NCBI GenBank assembly: GCA_039105265.1
Contig: JAPFFF010000002.1
Coordinates: 6,944,001-7,008,000, forward strand
DNA from: Tritrichomonas musculus
Lineage: Eukaryota; Parabasalia; Tritrichomonadida; Tritrichomonadidae
DNA: 64,000 nt
Reading direction: 5' to 3'
Translations under genes and position numbers: made by a program
Shown: one piece after another, positions 37,901 through 47,066 of the stretch
Position numbering within the stretch: the stretch's first letter is position 1
Layout: the number at the start of each line of letters is the position of its first letter
The notes under the pieces: model-generated
Database searches by the model: none
What the model saw: the letters and a program-made list of their open reading frames with translations, nothing else
What the model was told of the DNA's origin: nothing

Positions 37901-39561
37901 TCAAGTTCATATGAAAGACAATACAAATAAACAGGATTGTTTAAGATATGTGGACAGTATGGCAATGCTTCTCGTGAAGGAATGAAATCCTTTTTGAATT
38001 TACCATCACATTTATCTACATGTCTGTTGAATCTATCCATGTGTTCATGTCCTTTATGAATGTATGAACCACAATGAGGACAAATATGAATGTTTGTTAA
38101 TGCTTCAGCATCAATGATGTACATGATATGAAGTATCTTATCTTTTGAATATAACAGAGCTGAAAACGTTTTGTTTGATTCGTCTGTGTTATGCCATTGA
38201 TCCTGTAAATCATAAATATGTTTCTCTTTGTCATATTCATAGATGTTGACATTAATGTTATGCTTCTTCGCTGATTCTTTCATTTCTTCAATCGTGATTC
38301 CTTTGAATGAGTTTATTAATTGATTTGCTGCTTTTGTAGGTTTAGTTGAATAAGTTATTCCGTGGTCTTCACATAATATTTTCTTTGCTGCTGCTGTTCG
38401 GTTGGAGATTTTAAATGTTCGTGTTTCAATAAGTTGCTTATTCAAACAACAAGCAAGGAAACGATACCAACACAAACAATCATCAACGTTATCAATAATG
38501 ATATATTTATTTTTAATGAATTCTTTTGGTAAATCATCAATCTTACCTGTTATCTTAACAACTCGTGAAATTGTAAACGAAACAGACCAAACGATACACA
38601 ATTTGATGTTTGAAGCTGTAGTTTCATATTCATGAATCTTTGATTCAATATACAGTTTAACTTTGTCAATATCTTTATTCTCTCTGACTATTATCGGAAT
38701 TGATGATTTATAGTTTTTCCATTTGATTTCACTTGCCTCATACGTGTACCTTTCGTTTTCATTCTTGGGCGGTATCTCAAATATGCCTGTCAATTGAAAA
38801 TATATTTTGAACGGTTTCACTTCTTGTTTAAATACTGTTTCAGTCAAATATTCATTGATGTCTTCAATTGATGATACACCGTTTTTGTAATATATTTTGA
38901 TTGGTTCTTTACTGTCTTCATCTAATCGTTCAACCTTTTCACTATCGTTTGGGAACCGGTCAATAAAATGACTGCAAGCTTCTACTGCTTCATCAAAGTT
39001 CTCAGGTTCATTGATTATGAAATATGAATTATGTTTTGAATGAACACCTTTATAGCCAAACTTTTTGATGTATTCAATTAATTCAGCATTTTCATTGTTA
39101 AATCGAATGTCTTCATATCGTTGAGGTTGTTTGTTTGTCTTTGGTGGTAATGGTCTCAATAATATATTTTCAGATTTAATTAATTGAAGGGCTTTGTTGA
39201 GTGCATCATGAGCTATTTTGATGTTGTCCTCGATTTGTTTTTGTTTTAGTTGTTGTTCATCATCTTGTTCTTCTTCTTCAAATTGTTCCTCTTCCTCCTC
39301 TTCTTCTTGTTCTTCTGCTTCTCTTTTCATTCTGTTGACGAAAGCTAATATTGATATGTCATTGATTCTATTACCTTCATGTTCTCTAAAACCAAATGAA
39401 TTCAGATAATTTTCTAAGATTGACTTGAAGTGTTTAACATCATAATCACTAGGTTTAGATGTTGACAAGCGAGGTTTTAATTGAAGTTCATTATTGATAT
39501 ACCTGATTTGTTCAATAACAAATGATTTGGTATCTTTTTGATAGTAATAACGAGAACTCAT
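34999..39561 (-). pseudogene. PolB: Family B DNA polymerase (protein-primed), broken at about one point
   Basis: Paralogue of the intact D polymerase over its whole length, with the same order of N-terminal acidic region, Cys/His region and CPHCG finger, exonuclease motifs, HNH module and polymerase motifs A (DFNSLYPSS), B (KISMNGSYGYDG) and C (VDTDSLY). It differs from D by scattered substitutions plus about one break. The HNH module (CHLCGEHF..TLDRIDNNKGH) is present here too. Confidence 0.85.
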
Positions 39562-39656
39562 TTATGATATAATTAAAAAATCAAATTATTTGAATTTTGA
39601 AAAAATGTTAAATCAAAAAATAAAAAAATAATTAGAGTTTTTTTTATTTCATTGAA

Positions 39657-40064
39657 ATGACAGAATTAAGAGAGATAATGAAGCATGTTGAAGAAATACA
39701 TCATTTGTTAACAATATTAATTGCTAAATCAGATGATAATGAAGGTTCATTTGACAATGACAATAATGATTCATCAGATGAAGAGAATCAAATAAAAGAT
39801 GATAAACCAAAACGAGCTTTATTCAATTCATCAAAGTTCTTGAACGCTCATGACCGTGAATTAGTTATACAGTTCCTTGATGATGAACGAATGAAAGAAA
39901 TAATGAAACTACCACAACATAAACAAGCATCATTTGCAAAACAATTGATTCAAAAGCATTTAAATATAAATATAACATCATACATGATTAACAGGATTCT
40001 CATATTCAAAAGGCAAAAGACGCATGACAATGAAGATGACAATGATAATAAAAAGAGCTATTAA
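39657..40064 (+). CDS. Conserved small protein, possible DNA-binding (135 aa)
   Basis: Begins MTELREIMKHVEEIHHLL (helix), then a Ser/Asp/Asn-rich acidic linker, then a basic helical domain RALFNSSKFLNAHDRELVIQ..LDDERMKEIMKLPQHKQ and INITSYMINRILIFKR that looks like a compact multi-helix DNA-binding fold. Homologue of the 116-aa protein of D (57899), which keeps the helices but has another linker. Start lies just after TTTTTTATTTCATTGAA, as in D. Confidence 0.68.
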   Translation: MTELREIMKHVEEIHHLLTILIAKSDDNEGSFDNDNNDSSDEENQIKDDKPKRALFNSSKFLNAHDRELVIQFLDDERMKEIMKLPQHKQASFAKQLIQKHLNINITSYMINRILIFKRQKTHDNEDDNDNKKSY

Positions 40065-40140
40065 AAGGGGTAATTTTAACCTTCAATTTGAAATCAAATA
40101 AATGACTTATATTTTAGGTATCAGTCATCAAAAATCATTT
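40062..40140. repeat. Intergenic repeat unit between 135- and 81-aa genes
   Basis: Carries TAATTTTAACCTTCAATTTG and TTAGGTATCAGTCATCAAAAATCATT, matching the unit downstream of the cargo gene (34150-34215). D lacks it at the corresponding place. Confidence 0.6.
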
Positions 40141-40162
40141 TGAAGTTTTATTTTTGGTTTAA

Positions 40163-40408
40163 ATGAATAGTGCCATTAATGGTTTGAGTTGCGATACATC
40201 ATCTTTACACGCTCAGTTTAGAAGGGTAAAGGATAAGATATTTGATAAATGTATGAATTCTGAAGATGACGCATTAAACGGAACTTTTGATAAGATGATT
40301 CACATACTGTCGATATATAAACAGCTATTTAATGATATTGAATCGATTAAGATACAATTAAGAACCATTGATGAACGTATTAAATCAGCTGAACAAATGA
40401 CTTTATAA
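40163..40408 (+). CDS. Conserved small helical protein (81 aa)
   Basis: MNSAINGLSCDTSSLHAQFR, then helices to RIKSAEQMTL; about 90 percent identical to the D protein at 58288. The motif TTTATTTTTG lies 6-15 bp before the ATG in both. Unknown function. Confidence 0.7.
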   Translation: MNSAINGLSCDTSSLHAQFRRVKDKIFDKCMNSEDDALNGTFDKMIHILSIYKQLFNDIESIKIQLRTIDERIKSAEQMTL

Positions 40409-40472
40409 ATGAATCATTGAATGGCTCATCATTAATGTTGTTTTATTTTTACCTAAAACGAATAACTTAAAT

Positions 40473-40680
40473 ATGAATAAAGCACGTATTCTATCATCAG
40501 AAAACGATGCATCAGTTAAGCAGGAACAATCAACCAGTATTAATATAAACATCAAACCAAAGCAACCACAACCAGTTGAATATCCATCAGTACAACCATT
40601 ACCACAATCATCTCAAGCTACAAATTTTACTATACCTCAGATGAATGGAGTATATCAATCACAGCTTCCAACAAACAACG
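40473..40680 (+). CDS. N-terminal part of the 191-aa-type protein, cut at the D junction
   Basis: About 70 codons nearly identical to the start of the D protein at 58582 (KARILSSENDASVKQEQ, VEYPSVQPLPQSSQATNFTI). Similarity ends at TNNV where the TIR of D begins. Confidence 0.75.
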
Positions 40681-41140
40681 TTAGAGAGTAAGGGTGTTGA
40701 TTTGGGAGGTCAGATAAATTTTAAAGTTAACGGTCGCCACTTTTGATCTTCATCTTTGAATCTTCATCTTTGAATCTTCATCTTTGAATTTACATCTTTG
40801 AACTTGTTTAGTAGTATATATCAGTCGGTTTCCGTCGGGCTAAAGCCCACCGTCAACACGACTAATGACCAAAAATAACAACAACGAAAAATAGAACTTT
40901 CAAAAATTTTTTATTTTTTTATCAGCAATTTATAATGTCAAACCAAGCCGAAACATTAAGCACTCTCATTAATAGAATCAATAAAAAGCTAAAAGGATGG
41001 AGACCCGCTTTAAAATACCTCTACGATAATGATGATGTTGTTGACGGAGTACTAAAAGAGATAAATCACTTTATTGAACAACTAAAGAAATTCAACGGTC
41101 CTGCTGAATTAATTGCTGAACTTGAAGAACTCATTTATTA
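40680..41140. repeat. Left terminal inverted repeat of element D
   Basis: About 461 bp matching 60757-61217 in reverse. Order from tip: GTTAGAGAGTAAGGGTGTTG, TTTAAAGTTAACGGTCGCC, three to four copies of a CTTCATCTTTGAAT unit (about 40745-40801), hairpin GGGCTAAAGCCC (40837-40848), an A/T block, and the 68-aa gene. Identity ends at the stop codon of that gene. Confidence 0.9.
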
Positions 41141-41141
41141 G
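40935..41141 (+). CDS. TIR-encoded small helical protein (68 aa)
   Basis: Identical in protein sequence to the right-TIR copy at 60756. Compared with A and C it has DDVVDGVLKE and GPAELIAEL, so the D TIR gene is a distinct allele. Confidence 0.72.
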   Translation: MSNQAETLSTLINRINKKLKGWRPALKYLYDNDDVVDGVLKEINHFIEQLKKFNGPAELIAELEELIY

Positions 41142-41358
41142 ACAATTCATTTAATTCTTTCTCAAGTTGATGAACCTTATTTTTGAGGCTGTTGATGTCT
41201 TCGATAAGAGACTCACGAACGGCAAGACCATCAGAGCCTAACATTCCTGATTTGATATTGTTGAGACATTGTTTGTAATCATAACACTTTTCTTTCAATC
41301 CTCGTTTGATACGTTTTAATTCTGGTATTTCTTTCTTGTATTCTGTTAGTTCACTCAT
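41131..41358 (-). CDS. Conserved small coiled-coil protein (75 aa)
   Basis: Differs by one residue or so from A and C. It begins just inside the TIR boundary on the left of D; its 11-bp overlap with the 68-aa gene is what distinguishes the left end from the right end of the element. Confidence 0.72.
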   Translation of the reverse strand: MSELTEYKKEIPELKRIKRGLKEKCYDYKQCLNNIKSGMLGSDGLAVRESLIEDINSLKNKVHQLEKELNELSNK

Positions 41359-41372
41359 TTAATAACAATTAA

Positions 41373-41606
41373 ATGTCTGCTATTAATCAAATGAGAACCG
41401 TTCATGATGATAAACACAAAAACTATTTTGATAGATTACAATTAACGATGCAAAAGAAGAGAACAAAAATAAACTCAGCACCGACAGTGAAATGTTATAA
41501 TGAAAAAGGTAATGTATTTCATGAACCACCACCAAAAACGACTAAATCATTAAATCATCATGATTCACTTAATCATTCGGTGGTTGTCAGGAGCAACAAC
41601 ATTTAA
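41373..41606 (+). CDS. Conserved small basic protein (77 aa)
   Basis: Near identical to the A and C copies; shares 14 bp of upstream DNA with the divergent 75-aa gene and overlaps the 158-aa gene by 42 bp. Confidence 0.72.
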   Translation: MSAINQMRTVHDDKHKNYFDRLQLTMQKKRTKINSAPTVKCYNEKGNVFHEPPPKTTKSLNHHDSLNHSVVVRSNNI

Positions 41607-42041
41607 TACATATTCATTAATGACTTTTGATTGTTGGTCAACAACATTTGAAAGCTTATTGATATGTTCTTCAAGTATTTTATTTTTGTTGTTTAATTGA
41701 TTGATTTGTTCAGTGAATTCATTTAATGATTCTTTCATTAGTGATATATCAGCTTTGATGTTGTCGTTTTCAAGTGTTTTAGTGATTGTGTTCCCAACTT
41801 TCTTCAAATAAATGTCGCCACCACATCGTTTACCGTCTGTACAATTACGTTTAGTGATTTTGTATTCATTACCGTCATTAGTGATGATTTTATAAATCTT
41901 GTTCAAATAGTTAGTCGTTTGTGATTTCATTTGCTCGATATTCTTTTGATAGAACAAATTGAACTCTTCAACTGATTTAAACACTTTTGATTCATTAATG
42001 GTTTCGTTTATTACTTTAAGTTCATTAATGTTTTCATTCAT
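41565..42041 (-). CDS. Conserved coiled-coil protein (158 aa)
   Basis: Nearly identical to the A copy (same length) and different in the coiled-coil middle from the 176-aa copy of C. Globular N-terminal half with KIITNDGNEYKITKRNC, coiled-coil from about residue 100. Confidence 0.73.
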   Translation of the reverse strand: MNENINELKVINETINESKVFKSVEEFNLFYQKNIEQMKSQTTNYLNKIYKIITNDGNEYKITKRNCTDGKRCGGDIYLKKVGNTITKTLENDNIKADISLMKESLNEFTEQINQLNNKNKILEEHINKLSNVVDQQSKVINEYVLNVVAPDNHRMIK

Positions 42042-42077
42042 TTATAATTATATTAAATCATTATAATTCATTGTTTT

Positions 42078-42332
42078 TCATTTAACTTCATTCAATATTG
42101 ATTTACCAAATCTCCCAACTCTGTCAGCAACATTTAAACCTGTATCAATTGCGTCAACAACCTGACCAACACCAGGAATGAATTGTGTAATCGGTTTAAC
42201 TCTGTCCATGATTTGCTTTCCAACATCAACAACTTTTGGAATTGCTTTAACTGCTTTCTGAGCAAATGATTTAACTTTACCGCCAATTGATTTAAATGCG
42301 TTCTTGATTTTGTTGAATATACCTACGCCCAT
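42078..42332 (-). CDS. Small amphipathic virion-type protein (84 aa)
   Basis: Two residues differ from the A copy. Same divergent pairing with MCP, 49 bp apart; the intervening DNA includes TCATA, an initiator-like TCAYW, directly before the MCP ATG. Confidence 0.74.
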   Translation of the reverse strand: MGVGIFNKIKNAFKSIGGKVKSFAQKAVKAIPKVVDVGKQIMDRVKPITQFIPGVGQVVDAIDTGLNVADRVGRFGKSILNEVK

Positions 42333-42381
42333 AATTTAATTAATGATAAAAGTGATTTATTTCCTTTTTATTCAATCATAA

Positions 42382-44460
42382 ATGTTATACCGAAACGAAA
42401 GAGCTCATAACCTTCGCACTGAAACAGGAAACGTTCTTCATGCATTTGAAGAGATGAGAAACATGATTAATGTCAATGACGGTACACGTTCATTTTCATT
42501 CAGAACAGTTGACTGTCATGACCAACCAGCTCCGTTTACAGCTGGTCAATATTCGCAAATCAGTTTAACACATCCTGACCATTTCGTAAGTGATATTGAT
42601 AAAGGTTTCTTAACATTTCACGTTAAATTAGATTTATCATTGAACACAGATATGAGTAAATTAAACGCCATTGATGACCCCAACAACTTGTACAAGCTGT
42701 TTGTTGGTTTCAAATCTTCAAATCAGTTGTTTGACAGGTTAGAGATTCTTCATAATAATGTCAATGTCGGATACCAACAGAATGAATGCATTCGTGAAGG
42801 CTTCTTGTATTCATCAGTTAAACCAGAAGCCGAGAAGAAACGCCGTAGATTCGTTCATTCATTGTGGGAAAACATTAGCAACTATTCACAGACACATGCA
42901 GGAGCTTATGTTAATTTGAATTCATTTAAGAACACAGGAAGAAGCGAAGTCGAATTTGATTTGAATGTTCCTTTTGATGATTTGCTTGCTTTACAGGCAT
43001 TTGATTTATTCCCTAACGGAATCATTGGTGATTTATCAATTCGTTTTCAAGTTAGTCCAGCTGGTCTTGTTTGGGCAGTATTAGACCCTTTCACAGTTGC
43101 AGAAGCGAAAGTATTTCTTGAAGATAATGATTCAATATCGATGGATGAACTCGATAGATTAAAGGAAATCAAAGCCCGTGGTCATCTTCGTCATCAATTC
43201 ACACAAATCGGTAATCAAGCAGTGATTCCAGGTCCAGGAACTCCGTCACCAGACCCATCACCAACACCAACACCTGTACCACCATCACCATCACCAACAC
43301 CTGACCCATCACCAGAAGAAGAAGATAAACCAGAACCATCACCATCACCTGAACCAACACCTGCACCAATCAAATATAAACTCACTTATAGAATTGGTGA
43401 GCAATATAACTTTGGAAGCGATGGTTCATATACTTATGATGATATTGCAACAGACCTTTCAATGTATTTCAGTTATACAGCAGAAGAGTTCGCAAAATTA
43501 GACCTCAAACCAACAGCAACTGATGAAGAAATTTGTTTAGCAAATCCAGATTACACAAAACCACCATTGACACACAACGATGGAAAGTATTATGTTTGGC
43601 AAATTGAGAAAACAGTTGCTAAATCAGCTCTCAGAGTTGTTAATGAATATCATGATGCAAGAGCTCAATTATTGAAAGAAACTTATTCTGCTCAAACAGC
43701 AACATTAACAGTTAATCGAATGACCATCACAGCTTGTAAATCTAATATGCAAGGCTTTGGAGTTTGTGAAGCTACAAGACAAGGAATTGAAGACATTTTA
43801 AGACAAGGTTTAATCATTCCTTCACAGAAAGTTGATTATCATGCTTTCCCAATAGCTCCAGCAGCTAACGGAATCAAGTCAACATTGAATATTCCATTAA
43901 TCAATGCAACTAATTTATCAATCATGTTTCCAAAGCATCATAATGATTTAACAGTCTTTGAAAATCCAGTTTATCAAAATTGTTTCTTAAATATCGGTGG
44001 CAAGAACTTTCCAGACGAAAACGTTTCAACTATTGGTGCACGATTCTTTGAAAATCAATTAACGGCTGGTGATTTAGACGCAATCACTCTTTCATGCACA
44101 AAGGAATTTGAAGACTCAATGACAATGCCAAAGAATGACGCGAACGGAAAGAGATACAAGAATACAATTAGTGATGCAACATCATTTGTATTCAACATTC
44201 AAACAGAACGAGCAAGTGCAGGATATTGTTATGACGGACTTGATGGAGGTTTTGGAAACGTTCAGATACAAGTCAATGGAATGCCTATCTATACAGGAGC
44301 TGATGATACATATTACAATGTTGTTGAGCCAGATGGAACCATCACCAGACCACCACCAACTCAATTATGGATAACTAGGGATACATATTTCAAACTTTCT
44401 TTGGAAGGATTGGAATATGTTGATGATGAAACACCAAAAGGAAGCCAAGCAAATGAATAA
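42382..44460 (+). CDS. MCP: Major capsid protein (double jelly-roll), 692 aa
   Basis: Shell protein; differs from A at only about 20 residues, many of them in the Pro/Ser/Thr/Glu insert (about 283-330), whose repeat count differs by small steps. Conserved second-half blocks are NRMTITACKSNMQGFGVCEA, FPKHHNDLTVFEN and CYDGLDGGFGN. The stop is followed by AATGAATTG; integrase follows 58 bp later on the same strand. Confidence 0.9.
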   Translation: MLYRNERAHNLRTETGNVLHAFEEMRNMINVNDGTRSFSFRTVDCHDQPAPFTAGQYSQISLTHPDHFVSDIDKGFLTFHVKLDLSLNTDMSKLNAIDDPNNLYKLFVGFKSSNQLFDRLEILHNNVNVGYQQNECIREGFLYSSVKPEAEKKRRRFVHSLWENISNYSQTHAGAYVNLNSFKNTGRSEVEFDLNVPFDDLLALQAFDLFPNGIIGDLSIRFQVSPAGLVWAVLDPFTVAEAKVFLEDNDSISMDELDRLKEIKARGHLRHQFTQIGNQAVIPGPGTPSPDPSPTPTPVPPSPSPTPDPSPEEEDKPEPSPSPEPTPAPIKYKLTYRIGEQYNFGSDGSYTYDDIATDLSMYFSYTAEEFAKLDLKPTATDEEICLANPDYTKPPLTHNDGKYYVWQIEKTVAKSALRVVNEYHDARAQLLKETYSAQTATLTVNRMTITACKSNMQGFGVCEATRQGIEDILRQGLIIPSQKVDYHAFPIAPAANGIKSTLNIPLINATNLSIMFPKHHNDLTVFENPVYQNCFLNIGGKNFPDENVSTIGARFFENQLTAGDLDAITLSCTKEFEDSMTMPKNDANGKRYKNTISDATSFVFNIQTERASAGYCYDGLDGGFGNVQIQVNGMPIYTGADDTYYNVVEPDGTITRPPPTQLWITRDTYFKLSLEGLEYVDDETPKGSQANE

Positions 44461-44500
44461 ATGAATTGATTTCATTAAATAATCGTCAATAAATAATATC

Positions 44501-44518
44501 TTTATTTTTGCGATTCAA
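44501..44518 (+). promoter_or_regulatory. Putative element promoter upstream of INT
   Basis: TTTATTTTTGCGATTCAA immediately before the ATG at 44519. The same TTTATTTTT core stands 6-15 bp before starts at 23976, 40163, 58288, 58582 and, on the minus strand, 34944, 53191 and 19203. Confidence 0.5.
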
Positions 44519-45595
44519 ATGAATGAATCAATCAACTATCCTTTCAAATCTAAATACAAGTACATCAAAGACACAAACATTAAAACTGAGCCCTATATTA
44601 AGGATTACCAATTGAAAACAGTAAAGAAACTATCAAAACCTGACTTCTCATTTGAGCCTCATTGTTGGGAAATGGATATAATGTTTGCGTTAAACAAAGC
44701 TTATCTTGTTCTTATCAATGTAAACACCAAATACTTAATTGTTGAACCAATTGATTACAAATCTGTGTTTTATGTAATCAAAGTAATTGATAAACTAGTC
44801 AATAAAAGGAATATCAGAATTGAAACAATTAAATGTGATGGTGAAAAGGCTTTTATATCAAATACATTCAAAGACTATTGCAACGGTGAAGAGCTATATC
44901 AAACAAACAAACCGTCAATTAAAGTCAAAGCACCAAACAAAATAAAGTTAATCATTGATGATTCACCTTTCACGAATGCACATAAATGTGTTGATGCCGT
45001 AATCAGAACATTACGAAATGCTTTCGGTGAATCACAACAACGAATGACAAACAATGTATTGATACAACAAACGGTTGAATGGTACAATAACACTCCTCAT
45101 TCATCTCTTCGCTTATTGAATCCTTTATACACGTCATTTGACGAAGAAACTGATGAATACCTTGACAAACGACAATCAAAATACATTTATCTAACACCTC
45201 AACAGATGCAAGATGACCGCGACCTTGAATGGCAATACATTAGAGCCAAATCAATGCAATTGAAAGAGATTCAACAAAAACAACGATTTAAAGGTCTTCT
45301 GTCATATAAACCCAAAAATATAATACTCATTCACACCGATTACGGAAAAACAGAAAAGAAACATGAAAAGCGAAGAAGAGTGTTCAATGAACTTGCTGAA
45401 TTCATTTGTTATGAATCAGGAAACGTTAAATGTAAACTATTAAATCCTTTGCGTCAAACTAACAAAACACTGAAGAACAAAACAATAATAACAGTTCCAA
45501 TCATGTACACAAAATATGTTTGTTCATCAATAGATGCTTTGAATGATGATTATAAAGTATTCTTTTTGACTTATAAAACGCAAAATGAAAGCTAA
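44519..45595 (+). CDS. INT: Maverick integrase (DDE/rve), 358 aa
   Basis: Would catalyse strand transfer of the element ends. First acidic residue in CWEMDIMF (about residue 53), second in IKCDGEKAF (about 105), third candidate Asp in HKCVDAVIRTLRN. After WYNNTPHSSLR come a basic region (TEKKHEKRRRVFNELAEF) and a small beta-rich C-terminal domain ending in KTQNES. Uninterrupted. Confidence 0.9.
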   Translation: MNESINYPFKSKYKYIKDTNIKTEPYIKDYQLKTVKKLSKPDFSFEPHCWEMDIMFALNKAYLVLINVNTKYLIVEPIDYKSVFYVIKVIDKLVNKRNIRIETIKCDGEKAFISNTFKDYCNGEELYQTNKPSIKVKAPNKIKLIIDDSPFTNAHKCVDAVIRTLRNAFGESQQRMTNNVLIQQTVEWYNNTPHSSLRLLNPLYTSFDEETDEYLDKRQSKYIYLTPQQMQDDRDLEWQYIRAKSMQLKEIQQKQRFKGLLSYKPKNIILIHTDYGKTEKKHEKRRRVFNELAEFICYESGNVKCKLLNPLRQTNKTLKNKTIITVPIMYTKYVCSSIDALNDDYKVFFLTYKTQNES

Positions 45596-45935
45596 ACAAC
45601 CAATCACAAAACGATACTATCACACACAATCAAAAGATTTTAATCTTCCTGATGATTTCGTTTATAGTCGCAACAAGAAGTATATTGTTGTTCAGTATTG
45701 CGGGGCTGTTGTCAATCAACATATTGTCGGTGATTTGATGGTTCATTCAGATATAGTTGAATTCATGCCTTTCTGCGACCATTTCATTATGCTTGCTAAC
45801 AGACGACAAACCAAATACAGAAAATATGAGTGTCTGAACAACACAAAAAAAGAATATCATTTATGGTTCACAGATATGAAAGGAAACGTTATTGAACCTG
45901 AATCATTTATATTCAGTTGTCTTTTGATTTATTAA
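45585..45935 (+). CDS. Conserved post-integrase protein (116 aa)
   Basis: Starts inside the last 11 bp of integrase (ATGAAAGCTAA is shared). Sequence as in C with very few changes. Compact beta-rich protein; CLLIY C-terminus conserved even in B. Confidence 0.72.
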   Translation: MKAKQPITKRYYHTQSKDFNLPDDFVYSRNKKYIVVQYCGAVVNQHIVGDLMVHSDIVEFMPFCDHFIMLANRRQTKYRKYECLNNTKKEYHLWFTDMKGNVIEPESFIFSCLLIY

Positions 45936-45947
45936 TGACTATTCAAA

Positions 45948-47066
45948 ATGGATTCTCATGTATTTTATTTAAATCCGAATCAATTGGCTGATATGAGTAA
46001 TTATAAAATTAATGGTGTAGCACCGATTGCATTTGCTATGATTACGACTACTGAATCAAGGTCAATTTATATTTTTCCATCAACTTTTACATTTCCGAGG
46101 CAAGTTCAAAGTATTTATAAAGGTACAACATTAACGACTAGACCTGCATGGATGTTATATTTAATTGGTGATGGAATTTATAGTCCGTCATACATATTTA
46201 TACGAAAGATACTACCAGGATTTCAAGAACCTGTATTTGTATTATTAAATGATAACACACCTAAAGATATAACAAATTATTATGTAGAATATGATGGTGA
46301 AGCTTATTTTAATAGAGTAAATTTCGCTTTTACTTATGAGGTATTCATGAATGCATTTAATAATATAATTACTGCAGCTGATACAGGTTATAATCCTAAT
46401 GCAAATAAAACATATATATCATTCACCGTTTATGATAATCCAAACTTAATACCGATAATTGATTTCTATGATAACACAGAACCAGGTTCTGACACCAATG
46501 ATATTAGAATACAAACAATGAACGATTTAAATCAAAATACGAATTATAAACCGAAGAAACCTGCACATTTAGGTTTTCGAAATGATACTATATTCACTGA
46601 ATATCCTATATTCAAACCAAATATAAAACCCGATAACGAAACAACAGCAAATGAAACAACAGAAAATATTAAATCATTAACTCCCAATCCACCAAGAAAG
46701 CATAAATCAAAAGAAAATGATAACAAAGTTCATTTTTCAGCATCAGCCATAAGTACAAAACCAAATTATCCAACAAGCTATGAACCTATGGAAATTGAAG
46801 ACGATTGGCATGTAAGAAATCAAAATCAATCACAAGGCTTTTATTTTGAAACACCAAATCCTAATAAGACATCAAATTATTCTGAACGACAACAAAACAT
46901 AAATAATGATACTTTTGAAGACTTGTCAACTTCACTTGATAATCAGCAAGACCAGAAGCAACAACCACAATCAACAAAACGTTATAGTTTTAGAATCGTT
47001 TCAGACCCAAATGACAAAAATAATAATAATAATAATAACAATAATGGAGGTTTTGATTTAAATTAA
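45948..47066 (+). CDS. Hypothetical Maverick protein (372 aa)
   Basis: Unrecognised. Beta-rich N-terminal 190 residues (FYLNPNQLADMSNYKINGVA, RSIYIFPSTFTFPRQ, RPAWMLYLIGDGIYSPSYIF), then a long disordered Asn/Pro/Gln/Ser-rich tail ending in an Asn run before GGFDLN. The two-part plan resembles the 331-aa protein of B; the C slot protein is unrelated. A penton or other minor capsid protein is one possibility to test by structure prediction. Ends 1 bp before the convergent 764-aa gene. Confidence 0.65.
   Translation: MDSHVFYLNPNQLADMSNYKINGVAPIAFAMITTTESRSIYIFPSTFTFPRQVQSIYKGTTLTTRPAWMLYLIGDGIYSPSYIFIRKILPGFQEPVFVLLNDNTPKDITNYYVEYDGEAYFNRVNFAFTYEVFMNAFNNIITAADTGYNPNANKTYISFTVYDNPNLIPIIDFYDNTEPGSDTNDIRIQTMNDLNQNTNYKPKKPAHLGFRNDTIFTEYPIFKPNIKPDNETTANETTENIKSLTPNPPRKHKSKENDNKVHFSASAISTKPNYPTSYEPMEIEDDWHVRNQNQSQGFYFETPNPNKTSNYSERQQNINNDTFEDLSTSLDNQQDQKQQPQSTKRYSFRIVSDPNDKNNNNNNNNNGGFDLN

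Larger units (their letters stand above)
20230..40680 (+). mobile_element. Element C: Maverick/Polinton, right end replaced by D
   Basis: Begins with an A-type TIR tip (AGTAGTGATAG) and follows the same gene order as D: TIR with 68 aa, 75, 77, 176, 83, MCP, INT, 116, 334, 'DLNGD', fibre, HNH, PolB, 135, 81, and the beginning of the 191-aa-type gene, where D's TIR takes over. The ATPase block and second TIR are not present. Beyond the junction with D it has about two breaks (MCP, PolB). A cargo gene is inserted at 32.8-34.3 kb. Fairly young. Confidence 0.88.

Noticed and set aside
39218-39409. Ser/Cys-rich frame antisense to PolB (also 57466-57654)
   Set aside because: Reverse reading of the Glu-rich tract of PolB.
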